64,000 bases of DNA from Bacillota bacterium (GTDB taxonomy: Bacteria; Bacillota; Clostridia; Lachnospirales; Lachnospiraceae): positions 62,001 through 126,000 of the forward strand of contig JAEZZO010000009.1 in assembly GCA_023418475.1 (NCBI GenBank), in the 5' to 3' direction. Positions 54,318 through 62,828 of the stretch are shown here, one piece after another. Position numbers and translations under genes: made by a program. The notes below the pieces were generated by a model that saw only the letters and a list, made by a program, of their open reading frames with translations, ran no database searches and was not told the origin of the DNA. The first letter of the stretch is position 1. Every line of letters starts with the position of its first letter.

Positions 54318-55927
54318 TATGCTTCACCTCCTAATTCTGCATTTAAGGTAGGTACGGTTTTCCAGGGAGCCTTGATAAATCCCCAGGCAGGGATATAAAG
54401 TCCCATTGTTAAGTCATGCGCAAAGCGAACCGCTCCTTGAAAACAGGAATATGGTCCCTGATAATCATAGGAATGAATTTGCCTGGATAATCGACCGCTT
54501 TTTTGGATCACAAATTTATCCTTAATTCCGGAAAAGAATACATCCGGTTTCAAAGTACGTAAAAATTCTTCTGTTTCATAATGGTTAAGATCATCCGATA
54601 TCAGTGCTCCCTTATCCATATCCTTAAACATCCCGCCGTAATAATTGAGTATTCCTCCCTCTTCAAGCTTCTTTCTTCTCTCCTCCGGAATTCTGTCTTC
54701 ACGATAGAAGGAGCTATCCGGCTGCATGGTAAGTGTTTCAATATTTTTGGAATCGGCATCCGGTACGATGCTGGGGATAACCTCCCTGCCTTCATAATCA
54801 TCACGATGTGCAAATTCATAGCCTGCCAGTACCGTTTTCATACCAAGATCCCTTAGTAACAGCTGATAATGATGGGAACGGGAACCACCGACATAGATAG
54901 CAGCTGTTTTTCCTTTCAGCTTACTTTTATAAAATTCAATTTCTTCTTCGATTACTGCGCATTCTTCTGCAATCACCTCTTCCACAGACCTCGTCAGCTC
55001 AGGGTCATCGAAATACGCTGCTATATCCCGCAGAGACTGTTTTGTAGCATCAACACCAATAAAATTTACCTTCACCCAGTCCATACCGTATTTATCTTTC
55101 ATCATTTCAGCAACATAATTAATTGATCGGTGACACTGTACCAGATTTAAATCTGCAAGATGCGCATTCTTCATATCTCTGTAGCTTCCACCACCGGTAA
55201 ATGTGGATACAACCTCAATGCCGCATTTGTGTAATAATCTTTCCGTCTCCCAGCCATCACCGCCGATATTATATTCCCCTAACACGTTAACCGAATATTT
55301 TCCCTTGGGTTTCGTTATCCCTGTTCCTACAATATAGCGGATCAGCTGGTTGGATGCGATATGATGGCCGGCTGACTGACTTACACCCTTATAGCCTTCA
55401 CAGGAAAATGCGATGCACTTCAGTCCCTCATATTCTTCTTGTGCCCACTTAGCAATAGCATGGATATCATCACCGATTAAGCCAACCGGACAAGTAGAGC
55501 AGATAGAAATCATCTTGGGATGGAAAATACTCATACATTCTTCAATGGCCTTCTTTAATTTCTTTTCACCGCCAAAAACTATATTTGATTCCTGCATATC
55601 TGTGGTAAAGCAATATTCCAAATAGCAGTCTGCATGCTCACCGTTTTTATCATTTGCAGTATTTTTATGTCTGCGTGTTCCCCATGAATAAAAGGAACAG
55701 CCGACCGGACCGTGAACAATAATTGCATTGTCTCCCATAGGACCCAGCACAACACCCTTGCAGCCTGCAAAACAGCAACCGCGCTGTGTGATTATGCCCG
55801 GAATTGTTCGAACATTGGCAAGTACTTCATTTGCTGCGGTTTCACCTACCGTAATTACATGCTGTTTTCTATTTCTGTAAACCTTAGCACTATATTTCTC
55901 CAACACTTGATCCCGAATGTCACTCAT
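54317..55927 (-). CDS. nifD: Nitrogenase MoFe protein alpha subunit
   Basis: 536 aa from ATG 55927 (GGAGG upstream; 55942 overlaps that site). P-cluster cysteines in RGCCFAGCKG, GPVGCSFYSW and CSTCPVGLIGDD; His of SQSAGHHIASN; FeMo-co Cys in NLVQCHRS and His in QIHSYDYQGPY. A segment of about 50 residues (SIVPDADSKNIETL onward) is the insertion known from clostridial NifD. These features indicate a Mo, not V or Fe-only, enzyme. Confidence 0.97.
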   Translation of the reverse strand: MSDIRDQVLEKYSAKVYRNRKQHVITVGETAANEVLANVRTIPGIITQRGCCFAGCKGVVLGPMGDNAIIVHGPVGCSFYSWGTRRHKNTANDKNGEHADCYLEYCFTTDMQESNIVFGGEKKLKKAIEECMSIFHPKMISICSTCPVGLIGDDIHAIAKWAQEEYEGLKCIAFSCEGYKGVSQSAGHHIASNQLIRYIVGTGITKPKGKYSVNVLGEYNIGGDGWETERLLHKCGIEVVSTFTGGGSYRDMKNAHLADLNLVQCHRSINYVAEMMKDKYGMDWVKVNFIGVDATKQSLRDIAAYFDDPELTRSVEEVIAEECAVIEEEIEFYKSKLKGKTAAIYVGGSRSHHYQLLLRDLGMKTVLAGYEFAHRDDYEGREVIPSIVPDADSKNIETLTMQPDSSFYREDRIPEERRKKLEEGGILNYYGGMFKDMDKGALISDDLNHYETEEFLRTLKPDVFFSGIKDKFVIQKSGRLSRQIHSYDYQGPYSCFQGAVRFAHDLTMGLYIPAWGFIKAPWKTVPTLNAELGGEA

Positions 55928-55958
55928 GCTTTCAACCTCCATTTCTTATCAATGTCCT

Positions 55959-56014
55959 GGTAATTGCAAAACTATATAGTTGTTCAAATTATATACAAAG
56001 AAAGCACATGTTCC
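55959..56014. repeat. Family-A half repeat
   Basis: GGTAATTGCAAAACTATATAGTTGTTCAAATTATATACAAAGAAAGCACATGTTCC region, the left arm of family A only. Followed by a hairpin with arms CAGATATA (56024-56031) and TATATCTG (56071-56078). Lies between nifI2 and nifD. Confidence 0.6.
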
Positions 56015-56188
56015 CTTAATTTTCAGATATATAAATTTAAGCATTGCTACGCTAATAATTTATGTTATAATATATCTGAGGATGCCTTCAAAGAGTACTC
56101 ATCGTTAATCGCCAATTAACCGATATTAAATTCTGAGGTATTCTCATTTATTATTTCACTGCCTCGCATCTCGTGAAATACCTCCCCA

Positions 56189-56575
56189 CTAATAGGTGTC
56201 ATTATCACTCTGAAGCTTACCATCACGAACCCGAAGTGATTCTGTGATAGGAAGAACAAAGATCTTACCATCCCCGGGATGTCCCGTACTGTTAACCTCC
56301 ATGATGATATCTATAATTCTCTCAACATCCTCATTCTGTACAAACATCGTGATTAATCTTTTCGGAAATAATCGGATTGTTTCCAAAATAGTTTCATTCC
56401 CTTCGGAAACTGTCAGATGACCGGATGACATTGTGTCTACCAATTCCATATTAAACATCTGCTTGCCTCTTCCCATACAGTTTCTGCAGGTGATGGCGGG
56501 ATATCCGGCTTCAAGCAGTGCCTGCTTTGTCTGATTAATTTTATTCATGCGGATAAATGCTAAATTTTCTTTCAT
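56189..56575 (-). CDS. nifI2: PII-like nitrogenase regulator NifI2
   Basis: 128 aa from ATG 56575 (GGGAGGTAATA upstream); 56617 is less likely. GlnB-family fold with RMNKINQTKQALLEAGYPAITC at the start and GDGKIFVLPI near the end. With NifI1 it binds 2-oxoglutarate and ATP and switches nitrogenase off after ammonium addition in archaea and clostridia. Confidence 0.93.
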   Translation of the reverse strand: MKENLAFIRMNKINQTKQALLEAGYPAITCRNCMGRGKQMFNMELVDTMSSGHLTVSEGNETILETIRLFPKRLITMFVQNEDVERIIDIIMEVNSTGHPGDGKIFVLPITESLRVRDGKLQSDNDTY

Positions 56576-56686
56576 TATTACCTCCCTTCTGCTGCTAGAC
56601 AGCTTATTGTGAATCAAATCATGTTTTCCGGTTTTATTTAGTAATCCCGGCGGCTACATCATAATATATAATTTGTAAACTTCCTG

Positions 56687-57013
56687 TTATAATTCTTTCT
56701 TTTTTGTACTGACCGTATATGCTTCTTCAACAACAGAAACAAAGATACGACCATCGCCAAAATTACCATTCTCACCTGTTCTTGCATATTTCATAATTAT
56801 TTTAACCAGATCCTCCTTGTCTTCCTCTTTACAGACAATCATCAGCATTTCCTTGGGAATTTCATCATAATAAACATCCCCGATTTTTACTCCTTTTTGC
56901 TTGCCTCGTCCGAAGACATCCATTTTTGTTACTGCCGGAAATCCTGCCGACATCAATTCCTGTAATACCGTATTTGTCTTTTCTGGTCTGATAATCGCTC
57001 TCACTAAATACAT
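56687..57013 (-). CDS. nifI1: PII-like nitrogenase regulator NifI1
   Basis: 108 aa GlnB-family protein: MYLVRAIIRPEKTNTVLQEL, FGRGKQKGVKIGDVYYDEIP (T-loop region) and GDGRIFVSVVEEAYTV. Located between nifH and nifI2 as in archaea and clostridia. Partner of NifI2 in post-translational control. Confidence 0.95.
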   Translation of the reverse strand: MYLVRAIIRPEKTNTVLQELMSAGFPAVTKMDVFGRGKQKGVKIGDVYYDEIPKEMLMIVCKEEDKEDLVKIIMKYARTGENGNFGDGRIFVSVVEEAYTVSTKKKEL

Positions 57014-57114
57014 ATCCTATCCTCCTTTATTTTAGCTAACTTGCTAATTGGAACATATACTTGAATATTCTTAAGTCATTGCCTGGATCCGCCATCTGTC
57101 TCTCTCAAAATCAT

Positions 57115-57954
57115 TTACTCCAATGCACCATATTCCTGCAGAATTTTTTCCAGTTCTTCAATCTTCATCGGATTTGGTATCACTAGCATGGTATTTTCAG
57201 AAACCTTCTTGGCTAATGCCCTGTATTCATCAGCCTGATGAACATCTGGTGAACATTCGATTACTGTTTTTTTCTGGTTCTCTGCATGCTGTACCGCATT
57301 ATCACGCGGAACGAAATGCACCATCTGTGTTCCGATTTTCGCAGCTACCTGCTCTACCAGCTCCTTTTCATTATCAACCTTACGTGAATTACAGATAAGA
57401 CCACCCAAACGAACGCCTCCCGTTGTCGCATATTTTCTGATACCCTTGGAAATATTATTTGCCGCATAGAGTGCCATCATTTCTCCTGAACATACTATGT
57501 AGATCTCTTGTGCTTTCCCTTCCCGAATCGGCATCGCAAAGCCACCGCATACAACATCTCCCAGTACATCGTAAAAGACATAATCCAGATCATCTGTATA
57601 GGCTCCCAGCTGCTCCAGCAGGTTAATGGATGTAATAATACCTCTTCCTGCACACCCTACACCGGGTTCGGGTCCACCGGATTCAACCCCTTTGATATTG
57701 GCACAAACCGTTCCATCCGGGCCTGTCTTCATGATTTCATCCAGGTCGATATCGTCCCCCTCTTCGCGAAGTGTATCCAGAACGGTTTTCTGTGCCAATC
57801 CCCCTAGAACCAGTCTTGTCGAATCAGCTTTTGGATCACAACCAACAATTAAAATGTGATTTCCCATCTCTGCAAGTCCTGCACACAAGTTTTGTGTTGT
57901 TGTTGATTTTCCAATTCCACCCTTACCATAAATCGCCAATTGTCTTAACGCCAT
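57115..57954 (-). CDS. nifH: Nitrogenase iron protein
   Basis: 279 aa. P-loop YGKGGIGKSTTTQNL, cluster cysteines in VGCAGRG (Cys97) and DVVCGGFAM (Cys132). Dinitrogenase reductase that delivers electrons to NifDK with ATP hydrolysis. AAAGGAGGAATAAAAT precedes the ATG. First structural gene of the cluster, behind a leader of about 220 bases with three hairpins. Confidence 0.98.
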   Translation of the reverse strand: MALRQLAIYGKGGIGKSTTTQNLCAGLAEMGNHILIVGCDPKADSTRLVLGGLAQKTVLDTLREEGDDIDLDEIMKTGPDGTVCANIKGVESGGPEPGVGCAGRGIITSINLLEQLGAYTDDLDYVFYDVLGDVVCGGFAMPIREGKAQEIYIVCSGEMMALYAANNISKGIRKYATTGGVRLGGLICNSRKVDNEKELVEQVAAKIGTQMVHFVPRDNAVQHAENQKKTVIECSPDVHQADEYRALAKKVSENTMLVIPNPMKIEELEKILQEYGALE

Positions 57955-58183
57955 ATTTTATTCCTCCTTTTATGAATGTGTTTGGAACAAAAGTGTTTTT
58001 GACACACTCCCGCGATCATAAAGCTTAAACGCACAGCCTTGTTCCGCGCGAGGCTGCGCATTCCCTCATGGGGTCTTATTTTATAGGATGTACTCCTATA
58101 AAATAAAAGACGTTATATAGACCGCAGCTATTTACTGATCTATTAACGTCTTTGTTTATAAGTGATATTTAATTTATATTATT
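57955..58183 (-). promoter_or_regulatory. nifH mRNA leader with three hairpins, one terminator-like
   Basis: In transcript order: hairpin 58151-58108 (AGACGTTAATAGA pairs with TCTATATAACGTCT) followed by TTTTATTTT; hairpin 58105-58077 (TATTTTATAGGA/TCCTATAAAATA, perfect 12 bp); hairpin 58059-58031 (GCGCAGCC/GGCTGTGC). The first looks like an intrinsic terminator placed before nifH, implying attenuation or antitermination. Confidence 0.7.
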
Positions 58184-58212
58184 ATCATAAATTGTTTGAA
58201 CATTATTTTCAA
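58184..58212 (-). promoter_or_regulatory. Likely sigma-A promoter of the nif operon
   Basis: TTGAAA (58212-58207), 17-base spacer, TATGAT (58189-58184) on the minus strand. No sigma-54 type -24/-12 site (GG-N10-GC) was seen. Confidence 0.65.
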
Positions 58213-58423
58213 TGCAATGTTATGTACAAAAAAATGTATATTTTCATTATTTGTTGTGACAATTTGCTCATAGTATAAAAATATTTAAATAATATTATCG
58301 ATATAGCCCTGCCAATATGGCTACATTTAAAGTATCTTCTCTATATGGTCAAATTCATTGCTAATAATGGACATTCTACAATTCATATTCTTAATATATA
58401 AGCTATGATTGGAGAAGTAACTT

Positions 58424-58612
58424 ATGGAAATAACCTTACACCTTCCGGTAACCCCCGAAGCAATGGAACAACTAAAGGAAAAGGCAGCTGCAACACAGGC
58501 TGATCTGGTTGTATATTATATTAATCACTTATCTTGTCCTATTGAACAGAAGCTTTCCCTTATGCAATCTATCTGCATGGAGTATGCCATAAACCATAAA
58601 TGTGTTCCGTAG
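58424..58612 (+). CDS. Small unknown protein at the sigK junction
   Basis: 62 aa, divergent from nifH. GGAGAAGT lies about 10 bases before the ATG, so the start looks real. Sequence begins MEITLHLPVTPEAMEQLKEK and has no recognised domain. Its stop codon at 58610-58612 is only about 13 bases from the point at which sigK homology ends, and its 3' part is antisense to the tail of the sigK ORF. It may be the terminal gene of an inserted element. Confidence 0.5.
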   Translation: MEITLHLPVTPEAMEQLKEKAAATQADLVVYYINHLSCPIEQKLSLMQSICMEYAINHKCVP

Positions 58613-58891
58613 TGATAGTATACCATTATCTATACAACGGGAAGCATAAGTTGCCAAGCGAATTCCTTTCTCGTCGTCAAATGTATCAATTGCTTTAATC
58701 AATCCGATGGTCCCAATGGAAATTAAGTCATCTGTTTCTTTGTCAGCCATATTATATTTCTTTACTATGTGCGCAACCAGCCTGAGGTTGTGTTCAATTA
58801 ATTGATCTCTGGCCTCTTTGTCGCCTTCTTTACAACGCCGTAGATAATCTGTTTCTTCTTTGGTGCTCAACGGCTTTGGAAACGACTTCAC
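58529..58891 (-). pseudogene. sigK: sigK 5' part, interrupted (RNA polymerase sigma-K, N-terminal half)
   Basis: Start GTG 58891 (GAGGGTG upstream) gives MKSFPKPLSTKEETDYLRRC, the normal N-terminus of short clostridial SigK. Homology runs through region 2 (LVAHIVKKYNMADKETDDLI, GLIKAIDTFDD) to LATYASRCIDN at about 58625; then the reading frame leaves the family (normally ENEILM) and stops at 58529. DNA-binding region 4 is absent and is not found elsewhere in the window. The break is at the place where skin elements split sigK in Bacillus subtilis and some clostridia. It could be an intact half awaiting excision, or a dead gene. Confidence 0.85.
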
Positions 58892-58909
58892 GAAGATAAG
58901 CACCCTCAA

Positions 58910-59225
58910 TGCTTAATGTTTCATTACTATCTTATGTGAGAGGCTGACATAAAGTGCCTATCCCTCTTAAAAAAGGACAGAAGGACTTACTTTTTTTCTT
59001 TTGTCGGGAAGCTTTTTCAAAAAACCTCGTACAAAGAGAGGGAACCCACCCATGCAAATTCCATTGCTACACATCCCCCGGAGGATTTTTATTACATATG
59101 ACGGATTTACCTATGTTTGATTTAGTGTCAAAAGCCTAAAAATGATTTGCCGGATGAATATGAGTGCATCTACATAACCTGGATCAGGGTTTTGACATTC
59201 AAATTCTAAAAAAGAGAAAAGAGGT
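58910..59225. other. Gap upstream of sigK with a family-B repeat
   Basis: No gene seen. 59119-59207 is a family-B repeat. The sigK promoter (expected to be sigma-E type) could not be placed. Confidence 0.5.
59119..59207. repeat. Family-B intergenic repeat, good copy
   Basis: GTGTCAAAAGCCTAAAAATG (left) and GATCAGGGTTTTGACATTC (right) are imperfect inverted ends; centre GCCGGATGAATATGAGTGC. Closest to the 29.2-kb copy. Confidence 0.7.
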
Positions 59226-60476
59226 TTACTCCTTTCTCCTAATCATATCGTATTTCTGTAATGTTATTCCAAAGTCCACATAAATAATTTGGCGGGGATG
59301 AGGACAGCTTTCCATAGAATTACCCTGTTCATCCGTTATTTTTTTGATTATGGTCTCTACTGTATCACCGCCAGGCTTTATTACCTCAACTATTTCCCCT
59401 ACGGAAAATTTATTTTTTTGTTCCAATTCATACAAGCCATCCCGTTCGTCTGCTATCGTGCCCAGATAAGTATAGGCCTTTTCGTAAGTATTGTGATCAT
59501 AGATCTGATCTTCCTGCGATGGCTTACCGAAGAAAAAGCCAGTGGTAAACTGACGGTTAACACCTTTTCTTACCTCTTCCATATAGTACAGTTTATTTTT
59601 CTCATAAAGCTCTGGATCTTCAAAGTATTCATCAATTGCCCTACGATAGGTTCTGGCAACGGTTGCAACATAGAGCGCTGTCTTCATACGTCCTTCTATC
59701 TTAAAACTATTAATGCCTGCCTTCACAAGCTCCGGTATATATTCAATCATACACAAATCCTTGGAATTAAATAGATAAGTACCTCTTTCGTTTTCCTCTA
59801 CGGGTAAATATTCGCCCGGTCTTGTCTCCTCGACAATATGATATCTCCAGCGGCAGGAATGGGTACATTCTCCCATATTGGCATCTCTTCCGGTAAAATA
59901 ATTACTGAGCAGGCATCTTCCAGAATACGCAATGCACATTGCTCCATGAATAAAAGTTTCGATTTCCATCTCCTCCGGAATATTCGCGCGAAGTTCGCTA
60001 AGCTCCTGAAGAGATAATTCTCTGGCCGATACCACCCTCGAAGCACCCATTTTATGCCAGAAACGGTAGGTCTCATAATTCGTATTATTCGCCTGGGTAC
60101 TGATATGGCGCTCAATTTCTGGAACTTCCTCCATCGCCATGGAGAATACACCCGGATCTGATATTATAAGTGCGTCCGGACGGTTCTCTCCAAATGCCTT
60201 AAGCTCTTTAAAATACTGCTTGATTCCCGTAAGATCCTGATTATGCGCTGTTATATTGGCAGTCACATATACTTTTCTTCCCTTATCGTGCGCAAATGCT
60301 ATTCCGGCCTTCATCTCCTCCATGGAAAAGTTCTTTGCCTTAGCCCGCAGACCGTAGAGATCCCCACCAATATATACCGCATCTGCTCCGTAAATAATCG
60401 CAGTTTTCAATGTTTCTAAATTACCGGCCGGTACGAGAAGCTCCGGTTTTTTGTTATTATTTATCATATCAGTCAT
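59226..60476 (-). CDS. U32 family protein, likely tRNA uridine-34 hydroxylase subunit (TrhP/YrrO-like)
   Basis: 416 aa. Peptidase U32 family with PELLVPAGNLETLKTAIIYG at the start and the cysteine cluster region GAMCIAYSGRCLLSNYF and CTHSCRW. Homologs YrrN/YrrO/YegQ hydroxylate U34 of tRNA using a prephenate-derived oxygen path rather than acting as peptidases. The nearby TrmR-like methyltransferase would convert the product to 5-methoxyuridine, supporting this role. Confidence 0.85.
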   Translation of the reverse strand: MTDMINNNKKPELLVPAGNLETLKTAIIYGADAVYIGGDLYGLRAKAKNFSMEEMKAGIAFAHDKGRKVYVTANITAHNQDLTGIKQYFKELKAFGENRPDALIISDPGVFSMAMEEVPEIERHISTQANNTNYETYRFWHKMGASRVVSARELSLQELSELRANIPEEMEIETFIHGAMCIAYSGRCLLSNYFTGRDANMGECTHSCRWRYHIVEETRPGEYLPVEENERGTYLFNSKDLCMIEYIPELVKAGINSFKIEGRMKTALYVATVARTYRRAIDEYFEDPELYEKNKLYYMEEVRKGVNRQFTTGFFFGKPSQEDQIYDHNTYEKAYTYLGTIADERDGLYELEQKNKFSVGEIVEVIKPGGDTVETIIKKITDEQGNSMESCPHPRQIIYVDFGITLQKYDMIRRKE

Positions 60477-60550
60477 TTTGCTTGTGTTGATTGCTGATAA
60501 AGATTACTCTTATAATCTCCACAAAGCGTACTCCCTTCTCTATGATGCAA

Positions 60551-60588
60551 ATACCTTTTCCTGCTTTCCAGGAAACAGGAAAAGGTAT
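60551..60588 (-). terminator. Hairpin after the secreted-protein gene
   Basis: ATACCTTTTCCTG (60551-60563) pairs perfectly with CAGGAAAAGGTAT (60576-60588), directly downstream of the stop at 60590, with a short T-tail on the minus strand. Confidence 0.65.
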
Positions 60589-60589
60589 A

Positions 60590-61606
60590 CTAATAGACTG
60601 CAATATCTTTCAAACTTGCTTTCAGATATACTCCTTGCCCGCTGTCTTCTAAGATAAGCTTATTATTCTTCGTAATTTTATAAGTACAATAATAATTGGA
60701 CACACTTTCCTTGTCTCCGGTGCTTATGTTCACATGTACCATTCCATTGCTACGCTTAAGAAAGCTCGTCTTAAGTATCTTCTTCGGGATACTGTAATCC
60801 TTTTCGATTTTTTTTATAATGTCCGCTGCATTCTTATAATAGAAGAATGCCTTCCGGCTCATTTGTTTAGCACCATATTCATGAAAGCCTTTCGAATCCT
60901 GATAAAAATAATAAAACTTCCAGGTATGTCCACTGGAAAAACCGTCTGCCGGTGCGTATTCCATATCATAGGCTGTTGTTAAAACAGAAAAATCTCCCTT
61001 ACCTTTACGAAAAGCAGCACTTCCCAAAGCAGAAAATGCCTCCTGGCATTTACCATCCTTAACATTTAATAAAACTGTCCTGCTGTCGGTTGCATAGGAT
61101 AAATCATATTGAAAATACTTGCTATTTCCGGAAAGTGTCACAAAACCATACGTATCAGGAAGAATATACTGCCATTTTACTACTCTTGTCACTCTTCCAT
61201 TCTTACCAAACCATATATCCGCACTATAATTTATGCCATCCTGCTTCGTAGTTCCCTTCTTCGTAAATAAGAAAAAGTATTCATAAGCTCCGTCGTTATC
61301 CAAATCTTCCTGTAAGCTCTCCACATTATAAGCAGCATAGGCTTTATTTTTCTGGACAATCAGCGATAAAAGCACATTCTTTTCATTCACGGCTTTTGTG
61401 TTTGTGGCAGTATCTTGCACGCTAAGCTGATTTACTGCATTTTCCTTTTCAGCGTTCACATTTTGCGTTTCCTGCGTCGCAGCACTGGCAATCATTGTGC
61501 CTTGCAGCCCGAATATATTAATCAGTATTGCAAGGAAAAGAACAAGTGCCGGAACTTTCCTGCTATTAACCTTATAATTCTTATTTTCTTCTATATTTTC
61601 TTTCAT
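60590..61606 (-). CDS. Secreted or membrane-anchored protein of unknown function
   Basis: 338 aa. N-terminal hydrophobic segment (VPALVLFLAILINIFGLQG) followed by IASA suggests a signal peptide. The rest is a soluble domain with many aromatic residues (DNDGAYEYFFLFTKKGT, YDMEYAPADGF); the DLDNDGAYEY sequence resembles VCBS/EF-hand-like repeats found in surface proteins. No family recognised. GGGAGGATCC precedes the ATG. Confidence 0.65.
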   Translation of the reverse strand: MKENIEENKNYKVNSRKVPALVLFLAILINIFGLQGTMIASAATQETQNVNAEKENAVNQLSVQDTATNTKAVNEKNVLLSLIVQKNKAYAAYNVESLQEDLDNDGAYEYFFLFTKKGTTKQDGINYSADIWFGKNGRVTRVVKWQYILPDTYGFVTLSGNSKYFQYDLSYATDSRTVLLNVKDGKCQEAFSALGSAAFRKGKGDFSVLTTAYDMEYAPADGFSSGHTWKFYYFYQDSKGFHEYGAKQMSRKAFFYYKNAADIIKKIEKDYSIPKKILKTSFLKRSNGMVHVNISTGDKESVSNYYCTYKITKNNKLILEDSGQGVYLKASLKDIAVY

Positions 61607-61633
61607 ATGAAGGATCCTCCCATATCTTTCTTC

Positions 61634-62311
61634 CTATGCTAAACTCTTAACCGCACTGCTTCTGTAACTTAATGCTACACCGTCGCCAACCGGCAGAATA
61701 ACTGTTTCCAGTTCCTCACTATGCGTTATAGTATAAAGATATTCTCTCATTCTGGAATGTATGGTACGGTCACGCCTGGTAATACTGTATCTTGAATTTA
61801 CAACTGTACCATCCTGTAATACATTATCGGTAACCAGAAGCCCGTTTTCCTTCAATAGCTTTAGAAGCTCGGGCAGGAAATTCATATACTGCGCTTTGGC
61901 AGCATCCAGAAAAATAAAATCGTATTTTTCCCTCTCCTGTACCAAATTCTTAAGTACATCAAGTGCTTCTCCCTTGATTAATGTAATTTTATCCTTATGG
62001 GGAAATATGTTGTCAGTCAGGTTCTTATCTGCCTCAACCAGTCTCATCGGAACCTTTTCAATCGTTGTTATTCTACTGTCACTACCCGTATACTCACTCA
62101 TAAAGAGGGCGGAAAAGCCAATGGCTGTTCCGACCTCCAGGATACGTTTTGGTTGCTTAAGCTGCAGAAAGAATTTTAATAATCCCTGCGTTTCCTTCTT
62201 AATAATCGGAACATGGTTTTCCAATGCCGTTTTCTCCAATGTCAGAAGCTCAGGTGTCAGCTCTATTGCGAGGGAATTTATATATGCTGTAATTCGTTCA
62301 TCCACTATCAT
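61634..62311 (-). CDS. Class I SAM O-methyltransferase, TrmR-like (tRNA 5-hydroxyuridine methyltransferase)
   Basis: 225 aa. Rossmann methyltransferase: ILEVGTAIGFSALFM (SAM-binding), YDFIFLDAAKAQY, LVTDNVLQDG. YrrM/TrmR of Bacillus methylates 5-hydroxyuridine at tRNA position 34. It fits in one operon with the U32 hydroxylase homolog and the MltG-like gene, the same order as yrrL-yrrM-yrrN-yrrO. Confidence 0.85.
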   Translation of the reverse strand: MIVDERITAYINSLAIELTPELLTLEKTALENHVPIIKKETQGLLKFFLQLKQPKRILEVGTAIGFSALFMSEYTGSDSRITTIEKVPMRLVEADKNLTDNIFPHKDKITLIKGEALDVLKNLVQEREKYDFIFLDAAKAQYMNFLPELLKLLKENGLLVTDNVLQDGTVVNSRYSITRRDRTIHSRMREYLYTITHSEELETVILPVGDGVALSYRSSAVKSLA

Positions 62312-62341
62312 TTTCCTATCGGGCCTCTCCTATCATCCTAT

Positions 62342-62776
62342 TCATTGTGTTGTCGGCTGTGTCCCTTTCTCATGATCGGTACCACTGTCTGTCTGCGAAT
62401 AATCTGTTATTACTTTAAGTATATCTTCATAGGTCATGGAGGAATTTAATTTATAAATTCCCGGCATAATAACCGAATTTTGTAGTTTTGTTTTCAGATA
62501 AAATGCGTACTTATTCTTAATAAGTAAATTAAGCTCCAGCTTGCTTGCCACATCCATTGTTTTATCACCTTTTTTTATCTGAACGATGATATCATTGCCC
62601 GGTGCTTTATCCACCGTTACCGGCCCATAAAGCTGATAGGTAAAGTCAAATGCCAGTTTGCTGACATTAACAACCAGTATTACGATTAATATATAGAATA
62701 AAATATTAAGTAGTAATCGCATTACTAAGCTTGCTATTTTTATTGTTAACTTCACTGTTGTGGAATTAGTAGCCAT
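62342..62776 (-). CDS. Short MltG-like membrane protein
   Basis: 144 aa from ATG 62776 (AAGG six bases away; 62797 GTG is weaker). One N-terminal membrane helix (LLLNILFYILIVILVVNV), then a LysM-like N-terminal part of the endolytic transglycosylase MltG (IQIKKGDKTMDVASKLE; PGIYKLNSSMTYEDILKVI). The catalytic lytic transglycosylase domain (with its Glu) is missing, so it is not an active MltG by itself. Such short proteins are common in this family of bacteria. Confidence 0.75.
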   Translation of the reverse strand: MATNSTTVKLTIKIASLVMRLLLNILFYILIVILVVNVSKLAFDFTYQLYGPVTVDKAPGNDIIVQIKKGDKTMDVASKLELNLLIKNKYAFYLKTKLQNSVIMPGIYKLNSSMTYEDILKVITDYSQTDSGTDHEKGTQPTTQ

Positions 62777-62828
62777 ACTCCGCCTTTCTGATTTCACTGC
62801 TTACCGGTCTTTTTTCTCCTTGTAGTGT

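Noticed and set aside
45302..57954. An Fe-only or V nitrogenase, because of the AnfO-like protein
   Set aside because: No anfG/vnfG delta subunit gene is present, and NifD, NifE, NifN, NifV and ModABC all point to the Mo system.
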